NCBI RefSeq assembly: GCF_011927825.1
Contig: NZ_JAATJI010000001.1
Coordinates: forward strand, 124,001-188,000
Reading direction: 5' to 3'
DNA from: Polymorphobacter fuscus
GTDB taxonomy: Bacteria > Pseudomonadota > Alphaproteobacteria > Sphingomonadales > Sphingomonadaceae
Length of the DNA: 64,000 nt
The notes beneath the pieces are model-generated. The model was not told the DNA's origin, searched no databases, and saw nothing but the letters and a program-made list of their open reading frames with translations. The position numbers were made by a program, and so were the translations under genes. Shown here one piece after another: positions 37,586 through 44,827 of this stretch (the stretch's first letter is position 1; every line of letters begins with the position of its first letter).

Positions 37586-38139
37586 TGAAGAAGCTTCTCA
37601 TTTCGCTGGCGATTGCCAGCGCCGCGATCACTGGCCCGGTGGCCGCCCAGACGCTGCCGCCGGCCGTGATCATCGTTGTCGATCTCGACTCGGTGTTCCA
37701 GACTTCGGCCGCCGGCAAGCAGGCGCTCACCGAGCTCAAGACCCGCGCCGACGGTATCCAGGCGCGGCTGCAGCAGCTGCGCACCTCGTTCGGCACCGAG
37801 GAGCAGACGCTGGTCAGCACCCGTCCGACTGCAGCCGGTGCAGCAGCAACCGCCTGGGAAGCCAAGGCCAAGGATTTCCAGACCCGCAAGACCCAGGCCG
37901 AACAGGAACTCGCCAAGCGCGACCAGGACCTGCAGGCCAGCCGCCAGTTCGTCGTCAAGCAGCTGAATGACGCGGCGCAGCCGATCATCAGCACGATCAT
38001 GAAGGAGCGCGGTGCCTCGATCGCGCTCGCCGAAGGCGCGACCCTGCAGCACGCGGCGGCGATCGACGTCACCACCGATGTCATCGCCCGGCTCGACAAG
38101 GCGCTGCCGCGCGTCGTGACGACCGCTCCGGCCAAGTGA
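37585..38139 (+). CDS. skp: OmpH/Skp family periplasmic chaperone
   Basis: A 184-residue protein with a signal peptide ending at [10 protein letters not shown] (about residue 21), followed by the short N-terminal strand [20 protein letters not shown] and a long stretch of charged coiled coil ([20 protein letters not shown]) that forms the tentacles of the Skp trimer, then the C-terminal strand [20 protein letters not shown]. Skp holds unfolded outer-membrane proteins on their way to BamA. It follows bamA with stop and start overlapping (TGATG), the usual genomic place, which supports the call. Confidence 0.9.
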   Translation: MKKLLISLAIASAAITGPVAAQTLPPAVIIVVDLDSVFQTSAAGKQALTELKTRADGIQARLQQLRTSFGTEEQTLVSTRPTAAGAAATAWEAKAKDFQTRKTQAEQELAKRDQDLQASRQFVVKQLNDAAQPIISTIMKERGASIALAEGATLQHAAAIDVTTDVIARLDKALPRVVTTAPAK

Positions 38140-38618
38140 GCGAAATGACCGGCGGGGAGACGGCGGAGGCCATGGGGGCCGCCGATATCCTCGCGGTGAT
38201 GGCCTTGTTGCCGCACCGCTTTCCGATGCTGCTCGTCGACCGGGTCGAGGACATCGTCCCGGGCCGGTCGGCACGCGGCGTCAAGGCCGTGACGATCAAC
38301 GAGCCGTTCTTTGCCGGCCATTTCCCCGGCCGGCCGATCATGCCCGGCGTGCTGATCGTCGAGGCGCTGGCGCAGACCGCCGGCGTGCTGGCGCTTTCGA
38401 CGCTCGGCGATGCGGGCAAGGGCAAGCTCGTCTATTTCATGGCGATCGAGAATGCCAAGTTCCGAAGCCCGGTCGAGCCGGGGTGCGTGCTCGATCTGAA
38501 GGTCGAATTCGTCCAGAATCGCGGGCGGATCAGCAAGTTCGCCGGGCGCGCCGAGATCGGCGGCAAGCTGGTTGCCGAGGCCAGTTTCACGGCAATGATC
38601 GCCGATCCGCCCGCCTGA
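38136..38618 (+). CDS. fabZ: 3-hydroxyacyl-ACP dehydratase FabZ
   Basis: A 160-residue hot-dog-fold enzyme that dehydrates 3-hydroxyacyl-ACP in fatty acid elongation. The N-terminal [16 protein letters not shown] and the active-site block [20 protein letters not shown] with LAQTAG carry the catalytic His and Glu. The GTG at 38136 overlaps the skp stop; an ATG at 38145 is an alternative. In LPS-making proteobacteria lpxD stands between skp and fabZ and lpxA after fabZ; neither is here. The gene therefore most likely serves fatty acid synthesis without the lipid A branch. Confidence 0.96.
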   Translation: MSEMTGGETAEAMGAADILAVMALLPHRFPMLLVDRVEDIVPGRSARGVKAVTINEPFFAGHFPGRPIMPGVLIVEALAQTAGVLALSTLGDAGKGKLVYFMAIENAKFRSPVEPGCVLDLKVEFVQNRGRISKFAGRAEIGGKLVAEASFTAMIADPPA

Positions 38619-38684
38619 CCATTTGGGCATTTGCCCGGTCGTTGCATCTGAGTCACAATCGGCGTCTCTTTCGGGAGAATGGCG

Positions 38685-39518
38685 ATGCCGGTGACCAAAG
38701 CCCAGCTTTCTACCCTGTACCCCCGGGCGATCCCCGATCTGCTGTCGGGCGTCGCCGCGGCGGCGGGTGATGTGCTGGGGCGCTTCGGTATCGCCGACAA
38801 GCCCGATCGTCTGGCCTATTTCCTGGCGCAGGTCGGGCATGAATCGGGCGGACTGACGATCAACGCCGAAAACCTCAACTATTCGGCGAAACGGATGACC
38901 GAGGTATGGCCGCGGCGTTTTCCGACCATTGCCGCCGCCGCGCCCTTTGCCAACAACCCGGAAAAGCTCGCCAATTTCGTTTATGGCGGGCGGATGGGCA
39001 ATGGCCCGCCGGCAAGCGGCGACGGCTTTCGCTTCCGCGGGCGCGGACTGATCCAGATTACCGGGCGCGACGGTTATCGCGAAGTCGGCGCGCGCGCCGG
39101 CTTGCCGATGGAGGCCGATCCCGACCTGGTCACGGTGCCGGGCAATGCCTTGCTGTGTGCCGCGGCGTTCTGGAAGTGGAAGGGGTTGAACCCGGTGTGC
39201 GATGCACGCGACTTCACGCGCTGCACCATCATCATCAACGGCGGCACGACCGGGATCGCCGATCGGCGCGAGTGGCTCGACAAGGTGCGCCGGGTGCTCG
39301 CGGCGCCGCCGCCGGCACCGGCGGCGCAGCCACCGGCCGAATTGGTCATCCGGGTGCAGAAGGCGCTGCTACGTGCCGGCTTTGCCGGCGTCGGGGCAGC
39401 CGATGGCGACGCCGGGCCGCGCACGCTCGCGGCGATCACCGCCTTTCGCCAGTCGCGTGGACTTGCCGCGGGCGGGATAGATGCGCCGCTGCTGAAGGCG
39501 CTCGGCATCACGCCGTGA
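38685..39518 (+). CDS. GH19 endolysin-like protein with peptidoglycan-binding domain
   Basis: A 277-residue protein with an N-terminal GH19 (chitinase/lysozyme) domain over about 1-200 and a C-terminal PG_binding_1 domain over ~215-277 (RVQKALLRAGFAGVGAADGD). The catalytic glutamates are probably Glu53 in VGHESGG and Glu62 in NAENLNYS; GFRFRGRGLIQITGRDGYRE is the family substrate-groove motif. It has no signal peptide, like phage endolysins that need a holin. The second ATG (38685) is preferred, as the GGGAGA site (38673-38678) is too close to the first ATG (38679). No phage genes flank it, so it may be a domesticated lysin. Confidence 0.85.
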   Translation: MPVTKAQLSTLYPRAIPDLLSGVAAAAGDVLGRFGIADKPDRLAYFLAQVGHESGGLTINAENLNYSAKRMTEVWPRRFPTIAAAAPFANNPEKLANFVYGGRMGNGPPASGDGFRFRGRGLIQITGRDGYREVGARAGLPMEADPDLVTVPGNALLCAAAFWKWKGLNPVCDARDFTRCTIIINGGTTGIADRREWLDKVRRVLAAPPPAPAAQPPAELVIRVQKALLRAGFAGVGAADGDAGPRTLAAITAFRQSRGLAAGGIDAPLLKALGITP

Positions 39519-40368
39519 CGGGGCGGGGCTGACGCCCCGCCCAGAGGCAGGCGATGAGGATGACCAGCGCGCCGGCCCAGATCTGCGCCCGCACCGGCTC
39601 GGCAAAGAAGATCCAGCCGAACAGCGCCGCCCAGCCAAGCGCCGTGAACTCCATGACGGCCAGCACCTGTGCTTCGATTTGCGCGTAGGCGCGGCTGAGC
39701 AACTGCATGCCGATATTGCCGATGGCGCCCATGGCGATCAGCCAGCCGATGGTAACGGCATCGACGGGGGCTGCGCCGATGGCGACGGGGCTGAGGATGA
39801 TCATCGGCACCAATGCGCCCATCAGCGTGACGATCGTCGCGCCGTCGCTCGCCGCCCGGGCGCGGAGCAGCACCGCGGAGCCCGCATAGGCGACCGCTGC
39901 ATAGAGGACCGCGCCAAGCGCCAGCAGCCGGTCGCCATCGAAGCGCGGCGCCCCCTGGACCGTGACCAGGACGCCGACGAAGCCCAGCGCCCCGGCGGCA
40001 AGAAGGCGCGGCTGCATCCGTTCCTTCAGCAACAGGCTGGCGAAGGGCGGGACCAGCAGCGGCGCGATGAAGGACAGGGTGATGGCTTCGGCGAGCGGCA
40101 GCGTTTTCAGCGACCAGTAGAAGGCGAACGCCATGCTGGCGATGAGGCCGCCGCGCACCAGATGCAGCGGCAGCATCGCACGGGTGATCGCCGGGCGGCC
40201 CTGCAATTGCCAGACCACCAGCGCCAGCAGCGTCCCGGTGACATAGCGGCCAAGGGTAATCACCGCCACTGGGGTCGTTGCCGCGAGATGCTTGACGACG
40301 ACATCCATCAGGCACAGCGAACCGATGCCGGCGGCGCATTGGACAAGGGCGAACGAACGGCCGGACAT
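39508..40368 (-). CDS. EamA/DMT superfamily transporter
   Basis: A 286-residue inner-membrane protein with ten predicted helices arranged as two EamA repeats of five. The repeats open with SFALVQCAAGIGSLCLMDVV and with LLALGAVLYAAVAYAGSAVL. These drug/metabolite transporters export amino acids, nucleotides or other small molecules; the substrate here is unknown. The C-terminal coding end overlaps the end of the GH19 gene by 11 bases on the opposite strand. The gene is alone, and the next gene on the same strand upstream is 42 bases away. Confidence 0.87.
   Translation of the reverse strand: MSGRSFALVQCAAGIGSLCLMDVVVKHLAATTPVAVITLGRYVTGTLLALVVWQLQGRPAITRAMLPLHLVRGGLIASMAFAFYWSLKTLPLAEAITLSFIAPLLVPPFASLLLKERMQPRLLAAGALGFVGVLVTVQGAPRFDGDRLLALGAVLYAAVAYAGSAVLLRARAASDGATIVTLMGALVPMIILSPVAIGAAPVDAVTIGWLIAMGAIGNIGMQLLSRAYAQIEAQVLAVMEFTALGWAALFGWIFFAEPVRAQIWAGALVILIACLWAGRQPRPVTA
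39521..39542. terminator. Hairpin at convergent gene ends
   Basis: A perfect 9-bp inverted repeat (GGGCGGGGC / GCCCCGCCC) with a TGAC loop lies just after the GH19 stop and inside the last codons of the convergent transporter gene. It lacks a T tract, so its use as a terminator for either gene is inferred from position. Confidence 0.45.
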
Positions 40369-40410
40369 CGCATCGGCGATAATCCGGACGGCGGGATCGC
40401 GCCAGAGCGA

Positions 40411-40740
40411 TCAGCTCTGGCGGGTTTCCGTCGACGGCTGGCCGGCCTCGGCGCGGATATCGGTGGCGTGAAATTCGCGGAACACATCGTCCACCGGGGC
40501 GTCGACGCCGTCCGGAACGGTGACCGCGATACGGCCGTTGAGCGCGGCTTCGTCGTCGCGTGCCGGTTCGGCATCCCCGCGCTTGGCATCGGAGCCGGCA
40601 ACTTCGATACCGACGCTGTTCTGGCGACCGGCCGGCGCGACGGCGATCACGGCCCGATCGACGCCATGTTCCTGAACAAGCCGCTCGATCGCCATTTCGG
40701 CTTCGCGGCGGGTGTCGAAGATTCCTGAGGTCGAAGGCAT
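40411..40740 (-). CDS. Small acidic protein, unknown function
   Basis: A 109-residue soluble protein. The N-terminal half (SGIFDTRREAEMAIERLVQE) followed by a hydrophobic strand (HGVDRAVIAVAPAG) looks like the short beta-alpha-beta unit found in YflT-type or 'general stress' proteins, in which a domain inspects residues, then the C-terminal half is strongly acidic and probably disordered. I cannot assign a function. The ATG at 40740 has a perfect AAAAGGAG site, which partly overlaps the end of the hairpin terminator of the hemerythrin gene upstream on the same strand. That neighbourhood hints at a stress role, by inference only. Confidence 0.65.
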   Translation of the reverse strand: MPSTSGIFDTRREAEMAIERLVQEHGVDRAVIAVAPAGRQNSVGIEVAGSDAKRGDAEPARDDEAALNGRIAVTVPDGVDAPVDDVFREFHATDIRAEAGQPSTETRQS

Positions 40741-40756
40741 TGCAACTCCTTTTCGC

Positions 40757-40782
40757 AAAAGGGGGAGGCCGAAGCCTCCCCC
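40757..40782 (-). terminator. Rho-independent terminator of the hemerythrin gene
   Basis: On the minus strand a perfect 9-bp stem, GGGGGAGGC and GCCTCCCCC, closes a TTCG tetraloop and is followed by TTTT. It starts 10 bases after the stop of the hemerythrin gene and is the clearest intrinsic terminator in the window. Confidence 0.85.
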
Positions 40783-40791
40783 AAATCGGGC

Positions 40792-41397
40792 TCAAGCGAC
40801 CTTGAAGCCTTCGCGGTTCATCCGGTTGGTAAGGTTCGTCTGCTGTTCCGCGCTCAGTGCCGCGTGGAGAGTCGGGAAGATGTCGTCTTCTTCCTCGCGG
40901 ACATGTTCTTCGAAGCTGGCGCGGATTTCGGCGAGCTTGGCGAGAAAACCGGGGCGCTGTTCCTTGCCGATCTGTTCGAGCTCGTACAGGCCCTTCTTCA
41001 GTTCGAAGTGGTCGGCGTTGAGATGGTCGGCGGCACTGTCCTGGCCGGTTTCGGCCAGGACGCAGTAGACGACATATTCTTCCTGGACGTTGTGCTTGCC
41101 GATGGCATGCTGCAGCGACAGGACCAGCGGCGCGCGCTTGGCCTGTTCATCGTCGGTGGTTTCGGCAAGCTTTTCAAGGATCAGGCGGGCGGCCTTGTGT
41201 TCAGCCTTCAGTCCTTCCATCCAGTCGCCGGCGGAATAGGTGGCGGCCTGGACAACGGCCTTGCGGCCGGCGGCGGCGAGCAAGCCGAGACCGAAACCGG
41301 CGGCGCCGGCGACGACGGCAGTGGTGGTCGTGCCATGGTCGGAATCGCTATGGCGCTTGGCGGTGTCGGTGCGGTTCTGGGTGGCGGTGTACGACAT
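40792..41397 (-). CDS. Hemerythrin domain protein
   Basis: A 201-residue protein with a Thr/His/Asp-rich N-terminal tail, a short hydrophobic glycine-rich stretch (VVAGAAGFGLGLLAAAG) and a four-helix hemerythrin domain over about 65-190. Candidate diiron ligands are seen in LKAEHKAARLILEKL, LQHAIGKHNVQEEYVVY, NADHFELKKGLYEL and FEEHVREEEDDIFP. Proteins of this type sense or store oxygen, nitric oxide or iron. The ATG at 41397 has a GGAG site and agrees with the domain; 35 bases separate it from mobA upstream. A strong terminator follows. Confidence 0.87.
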   Translation of the reverse strand: MSYTATQNRTDTAKRHSDSDHGTTTTAVVAGAAGFGLGLLAAAGRKAVVQAATYSAGDWMEGLKAEHKAARLILEKLAETTDDEQAKRAPLVLSLQHAIGKHNVQEEYVVYCVLAETGQDSAADHLNADHFELKKGLYELEQIGKEQRPGFLAKLAEIRASFEEHVREEEDDIFPTLHAALSAEQQTNLTNRMNREGFKVA

Positions 41398-41432
41398 CGG
41401 TAATCTCCTGGCGGGGGTTTTCACTGAACCCG

Positions 41433-41975
41433 TCAGCGTTCATCCGGTTGCCCTTTGCGAGTCGTTAGCAGTTCCAGGTCGGCCGGCCGGTTGATGTTGC
41501 GCAGCGGCCCGCAATCGACTTCGCGCGCCTCGGTCGATGTGGCCCAGACATGGAGGGCGCGGCTGCCGCCGCTGGTCAATCGCGCCAGCAGCGTCGGCCC
41601 ATAGCTGGCAGGCCACAGGCCGATGCTGCGCTGCCCGCGCGCCACGGTTGGCCCGGCACCGAACCGCGTCACAAGGTCGCCAGGCAGGCCGACCGTGTCG
41701 CAGGGCGCGCACAGCACGGCGTCGAAACCATGGTGCAGGCCATGGAGGAGGGCGCCGCAGAGGCCGCCGAGCGGGCCGAGCCCGGCGACCGGCAGGTCAT
41801 CCACGCGCACATGTCCTGGCCAATCGCGGCCGACGACGACAAGCCCATCGACCTGCGGTGCCAGCGCGGCGATGACATGGTCGATCAGCGGCCGCCCGTC
41901 GAACAGCGCCGACGCCTTGTCCGAACCGAAGCGCGACGCGGCGCCGCCGGCCAGGACTGCCCCCAGAACCCTCAC
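41433..41975 (-). CDS. mobA: Molybdenum cofactor guanylyltransferase
   Basis: A 180-residue nucleotidyltransferase that adds GMP to molybdopterin, giving the MGD form used by many oxidoreductases. The nucleotide-binding loop is [20 protein letters not shown] with the GG..R.G.DKA signature, followed by LIDHVIAAL; the metal-binding Asp lies in [10 protein letters not shown] and the C-terminal NINRPADLE is typical. The ATG overlaps the stop of the isovaleryl-CoA dehydrogenase gene (ATGA), so it is translated with that gene although the pathways are unrelated. No other molybdenum-cofactor gene is in the window. Confidence 0.88.
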   Translation of the reverse strand: MRVLGAVLAGGAASRFGSDKASALFDGRPLIDHVIAALAPQVDGLVVVGRDWPGHVRVDDLPVAGLGPLGGLCGALLHGLHHGFDAVLCAPCDTVGLPGDLVTRFGAGPTVARGQRSIGLWPASYGPTLLARLTSGGSRALHVWATSTEAREVDCGPLRNINRPADLELLTTRKGQPDER

Positions 41976-43135
41976 GCGGTTTCGTCGAACAGCTCGCGGC
42001 CGATCAGGTAGCGGCGGATTTCACTGGTGCCGGCGCCGATTTCGTACAGCTTGGCATCGCGGAGCAGGCGGCCGGTGGGATAATCGTTGATATAGCCGTT
42101 GCCGCCAAGGCACTGGATCGCCTCCAGCGCCATCCAGGTCGCCTTTTCCGCCGAATAGAGGATGCAGCCGGCCGAATCCTTGCGGGTGGTTTCGCCGCGG
42201 TCGCAGGCATCGGCGACGGCATAGGTATAGGCGCGGGCGGTCGACTGGGCGACATACATGTCGGCCAGCTTGCCCTGCATCAGCTGGAAGCTGCCGATCG
42301 GTGCGCCGAACTGGCTGCGATCATGGACATAGGGCACGACGACATCCATGCACGCCGCCATGATGCCGAGCGGGCCGCCGCTGAGCACGACACGTTCGTA
42401 ATCGAGGCCCGACATCAGCACCCGGGCGCCGATGCCGACACCGCCGAGGACATTTTCCGCCGGCACTTCGCAATCTTCAAAAACCAGTTCGCAGGTGTTC
42501 GACCCGCGCATGCCGAGCTTGTCGAGCTTTTGCGCCGTCGTGAAACCCTTCATCCCACGTTCGATGAGGAAAGCGGTGATGCCGCGCGGGCCGGCGTCGA
42601 CATCGGTCTTGGCATAGACGACGAGGGTATCGGCATCAGGACCGTTGGTGATCCAGAACTTGTTGCCATTGAGGACAAAGGCGTCGTTGCCCTTGCGATC
42701 GGCGCGCAGCTTCATCGATATGACATCGGAGCCGCTGCCCGATTCCGACATGGCAAGGCTGCCGACATGGTCCCCGGAAATCAGCCGGGGCAGATAGCGC
42801 TGCTTCTGGTCGGCGGTGCCCCAGCGGGCAATCTGGTTGATGCACAGGTTGCTGTGCGCGCCATAGGACAGGCCGACACTGGCAGAGGCGCGGCTGATTT
42901 CCTCGATGGCGATGACATGGGCGAGATAGCCGAGCCCGGCGCCGCCGTCTTCCTCCTTGACGGTGATGCCGTGGAGGCCGAGGTCGCCGAGTTTTTTCCA
43001 AAGGTCCATCGGGAACGCGTTGCTGGCATCGATTTCCGCAGCGCGCGGGGCGATTTCGGCGGCGGCGAAAGCGGCGACGCTGTCGCGCAGCATGTCGATG
43101 GTTTCACCGTGATTGAACCGCAGTGTGGAGAGCAT
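41972..43135 (-). CDS. liuA: Isovaleryl-CoA dehydrogenase
   Basis: A 387-residue flavin acyl-CoA dehydrogenase of leucine breakdown, turning isovaleryl-CoA into 3-methylcrotonyl-CoA. FAD and substrate blocks are [10 protein letters not shown] and [20 protein letters not shown]. The catalytic base is Glu247 in [15 protein letters not shown], the position specific to isovaleryl-CoA dehydrogenases and not the C-terminal Glu of straight-chain enzymes. The ATG at 43135 starts a normal N-terminus. Its partners liuB, liuC and liuD lie 1.7-6.5 kb further on, on the same strand, beyond three plus-strand genes, so the pathway is split into two units. Confidence 0.94.
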   Translation of the reverse strand: MLSTLRFNHGETIDMLRDSVAAFAAAEIAPRAAEIDASNAFPMDLWKKLGDLGLHGITVKEEDGGAGLGYLAHVIAIEEISRASASVGLSYGAHSNLCINQIARWGTADQKQRYLPRLISGDHVGSLAMSESGSGSDVISMKLRADRKGNDAFVLNGNKFWITNGPDADTLVVYAKTDVDAGPRGITAFLIERGMKGFTTAQKLDKLGMRGSNTCELVFEDCEVPAENVLGGVGIGARVLMSGLDYERVVLSGGPLGIMAACMDVVVPYVHDRSQFGAPIGSFQLMQGKLADMYVAQSTARAYTYAVADACDRGETTRKDSAGCILYSAEKATWMALEAIQCLGGNGYINDYPTGRLLRDAKLYEIGAGTSEIRRYLIGRELFDETA

Positions 43136-43301
43136 CGTCGGGGGTTCCTGGCGTGGCAAGGCGGGGCGAAAGTCTCGAAAGTCACACCGAATTGGGGTGT
43201 GCAAAAAGGCGTCTGTCGTGCCGGACGCGGCGAGGCGACGCCGGCCCGGCTGAATGTTCTAAACGAGTTGGGGTGCGTAGGACAGGGGCAGAAACCGGCG
43301 T

Positions 43302-43329
43302 TTGCACGTTCAGTTGTGTTGTGTATAAG
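43302..43329 (+). promoter_or_regulatory. Promoter of the XRE regulator gene
   Basis: TTGCAC (43302-43307) and TATAAG (43324-43329) are 16 bases apart, in an AT-rich island. Transcription would start near 43336, two or three bases before the ATG at 43339, so the mRNA would be nearly leaderless. No ribosome-binding site precedes that ATG, which fits. Confidence 0.5.
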
Positions 43330-43338
43330 CAATATATC

Positions 43339-43623
43339 ATGGGTTCCGAAAACGTCTCGGCCAGTCTGCACAATCGGCTTGCGCTGTTCCGCGTCGAGGC
43401 GGGACTGTCGCGGGCGGCGCTGGCCGAGCGGGTCGATGTCAATCCGCAGACGATAGGCTTTCTCGAGCGCGGGCAATATGGCCCGAGCCTCGAACTGGGG
43501 CTGAAACTGGCGGCGGTGTTCGGGGTGCCGGTGGAGACGCTGTTCTCGCTGGACCCGTTTCCGACGCTGGCGAACGCGTTGGCGATGATCGCGAAAGATC
43601 GGGAGGGGGACAGGCATGGCTGA
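43339..43623 (+). CDS. XRE family helix-turn-helix regulator
   Basis: A 94-residue DNA-binding protein of the Cro/C1 type. The HTH covers about residues 9-63: LHNRLALFRVEAGLSRAALA followed by ERVDVNPQTIGFLERGQYGP and SLELGLKLAAVFGVPVETLF, matching the short YgzD-like regulators that are usually paired with a small membrane protein. The ATG at 43339 is chosen from the domain start; the frame stays open upstream, over the divergent promoter region. The stop overlaps the start of the membrane-protein gene by eight bases. It may control itself, its neighbour, or the divergent liuA gene; none is proven. Confidence 0.88.
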   Translation: MGSENVSASLHNRLALFRVEAGLSRAALAERVDVNPQTIGFLERGQYGPSLELGLKLAAVFGVPVETLFSLDPFPTLANALAMIAKDREGDRHG

Positions 43624-44104
43624 GCGGGGGCACTATTGGGGGATGATGACGCCGAGACAGGTGCGCATCGCGTCGCTGGTGGCGTCGGCAGGACTCGCTT
43701 GCCATTATCTGGTGCTGCCAAGTATCGCCGTCGCGTCGGTTTGGGTCAGGCTGCCACTCGATGTTTTCGCAGCCATGGCGGCGGTCCCGCTTCTGCTCTG
43801 GATATCGGTCGCGGCACCCGGGTGGCGTGGCGTACAGCCCGGCGAATTCGACGAGCGCGAGCATGCGGAACGCGCCGCAAGCTTCATGTTCGCCCACCGG
43901 GCGATGGGACTGATCTGGTTGTCTGTGGCCTTTTATGGCCTGCGGGCGGAAGGCTGGGGTTTGCCGATGCCTGCGGCGGCAACGGCGCGGTCGCTGCTTT
44001 GGAGCCTGGCGTGGGTCCATCTCGCCATGCCGGGCATCGTGCTGGCGTGGCGTGATGGTGGCGAAGCTGTCGGGGTGGATGATATGGACCACGAGATCGG
44101 GTGA
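43616..44104 (+). CDS. Small membrane protein paired with XRE regulator
   Basis: A 162-residue protein with four hydrophobic segments (IASLVASAGLACHYLVLPSI, FAAMAAVPLLLWISVAAPGW, MGLIWLSVAFYGL and a last one near SLLWSLAWVHLAMPGIVLAW) and a short charged segment FDEREHAERAASFMFAH between the second and third. The DERE motif recalls DUF2178-type proteins that are often encoded right after short XRE regulators. The function is unknown. The start lies within the end of the regulator gene, and an AGGGGGACAGG stretch immediately upstream can serve as ribosome-binding site. Confidence 0.75.
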   Translation: MAERGHYWGMMTPRQVRIASLVASAGLACHYLVLPSIAVASVWVRLPLDVFAAMAAVPLLLWISVAAPGWRGVQPGEFDEREHAERAASFMFAHRAMGLIWLSVAFYGLRAEGWGLPMPAAATARSLLWSLAWVHLAMPGIVLAWRDGGEAVGVDDMDHEIG

Positions 44105-44174
44105 GCGTCGGGGCAGCCGGATCGCGGGTCAGGCCTGGGATGACAAGGTTTTTGAATCCGCGAGCATCCTCCTC

Positions 44175-44252
44175 CCCGCTCATCCCGAGCGAAGTCGAGG
44201 GACGCTCGGTCGGTGGTTCGAGCGTCCCTCGACTTCGCTCGGGATGAGCGGG
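44175..44252. repeat. Long perfect inverted repeat (34-bp arms)
   Basis: Arms at 44175-44208 and 44219-44252 are exact reverse complements, with a 10-base centre. The core of each arm is CATCCCGAGCGAAGTCGAGG (left, 44181-44200). It lies in the 179-base gap between the membrane-protein and GNAT genes. The transcript would form a very stable hairpin. It looks like a dispersed palindromic element and not an ordinary terminator, since no T run follows. Confidence 0.9.
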
Positions 44253-44283
44253 TTTTGGGGTCGGTATCGAGGGGGCGTATTTG

Positions 44284-44745
44284 GTGAATGAACTGGTCAT
44301 CCGGCGTGACGATCCGGCCGCTGCGCATGTCGCGGCGTTGCTGGCGTATCATCTGGCCGAGTTGCGCAGCGTGATGGCGAGCCATGCCTTTGCGCTCGAT
44401 GCGACGGGGCTATCGGCGCCCGAGGTGACATTCTGGACGGCGTGGCGGGGGGATGCGCTGGCCGGGTTCGTCGCGTTGAAGGTGCTGGACGACCGACAGG
44501 GCGAGTTGAAGTCGATGCGGGCGGCGCCGGCGTTTCGTGGCACCGGGGTCGGGCGGGCGCTGCTGCTGCATGTCATCGCCGAGGCGCGGGCGCGGGGCTA
44601 TGCGCGGCTGAACCTGGAGACAGGGACCGGCGCGTTGCATGCGCCGGCGGTGGCGCTTTATCGGTCGGCGGGGTTTGTCGGCTGTGACGCCTTTGCCGAT
44701 TATGCACCGAGTCCGTATAATCAGTTCATGACGATGGTGTTTTAG
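44284..44745 (+). CDS. GNAT family N-acetyltransferase
   Basis: A 153-residue acetyltransferase of the GNAT fold. The acetyl-CoA-binding segment is MRAAPAFRGTGVGRALLLHV, with the R-G-x-G-x-G/A core, followed by IAEARARGYARLNLETGTG and the C-terminal strand with LYRSAGFVGCDAFADYAPSP, which resembles the putative acetyltransferases of the YsnE/PhnO-like kind. The acceptor is unknown. GTG at 44284 is selected because GAGGGGG (44269-44275) is eight bases upstream; the TTG just before is an alternative. It is flanked on both sides by palindromic repeats. Confidence 0.86.
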   Translation: MNELVIRRDDPAAAHVAALLAYHLAELRSVMASHAFALDATGLSAPEVTFWTAWRGDALAGFVALKVLDDRQGELKSMRAAPAFRGTGVGRALLLHVIAEARARGYARLNLETGTGALHAPAVALYRSAGFVGCDAFADYAPSPYNQFMTMVF

Positions 44746-44758
44746 AACCCACCCCCGA

Positions 44759-44826
44759 CCCCTCCCGTGCCGGGAGGGGAGAAGATTGGGGGGGGTGATC
44801 ACCCTCCCGTGCCGGGAGGGGAGAAG
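44759..44826. repeat. Two directly repeated palindromes
   Basis: The segment CCCTCCCGTGCCGGGAGGGG plus GAGAAG occurs twice, starting at 44760 and 44802. Each copy holds a perfect stem (CCCTCCCG / CGGGAGGG around TGC; 9 bp in the first copy, 8 bp in the second). They fill the space between the ends of the convergent GNAT and liuD genes and could stop transcription from both sides or be REP-like elements. Confidence 0.85.
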
Positions 44827-44827
44827 G

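Noticed and set aside
44211..44225. GTGGTTCGAG resembling a tRNA T-arm
   Set aside because: It is the centre of the 34-bp inverted repeat; no acceptor or anticodon arm can be drawn.
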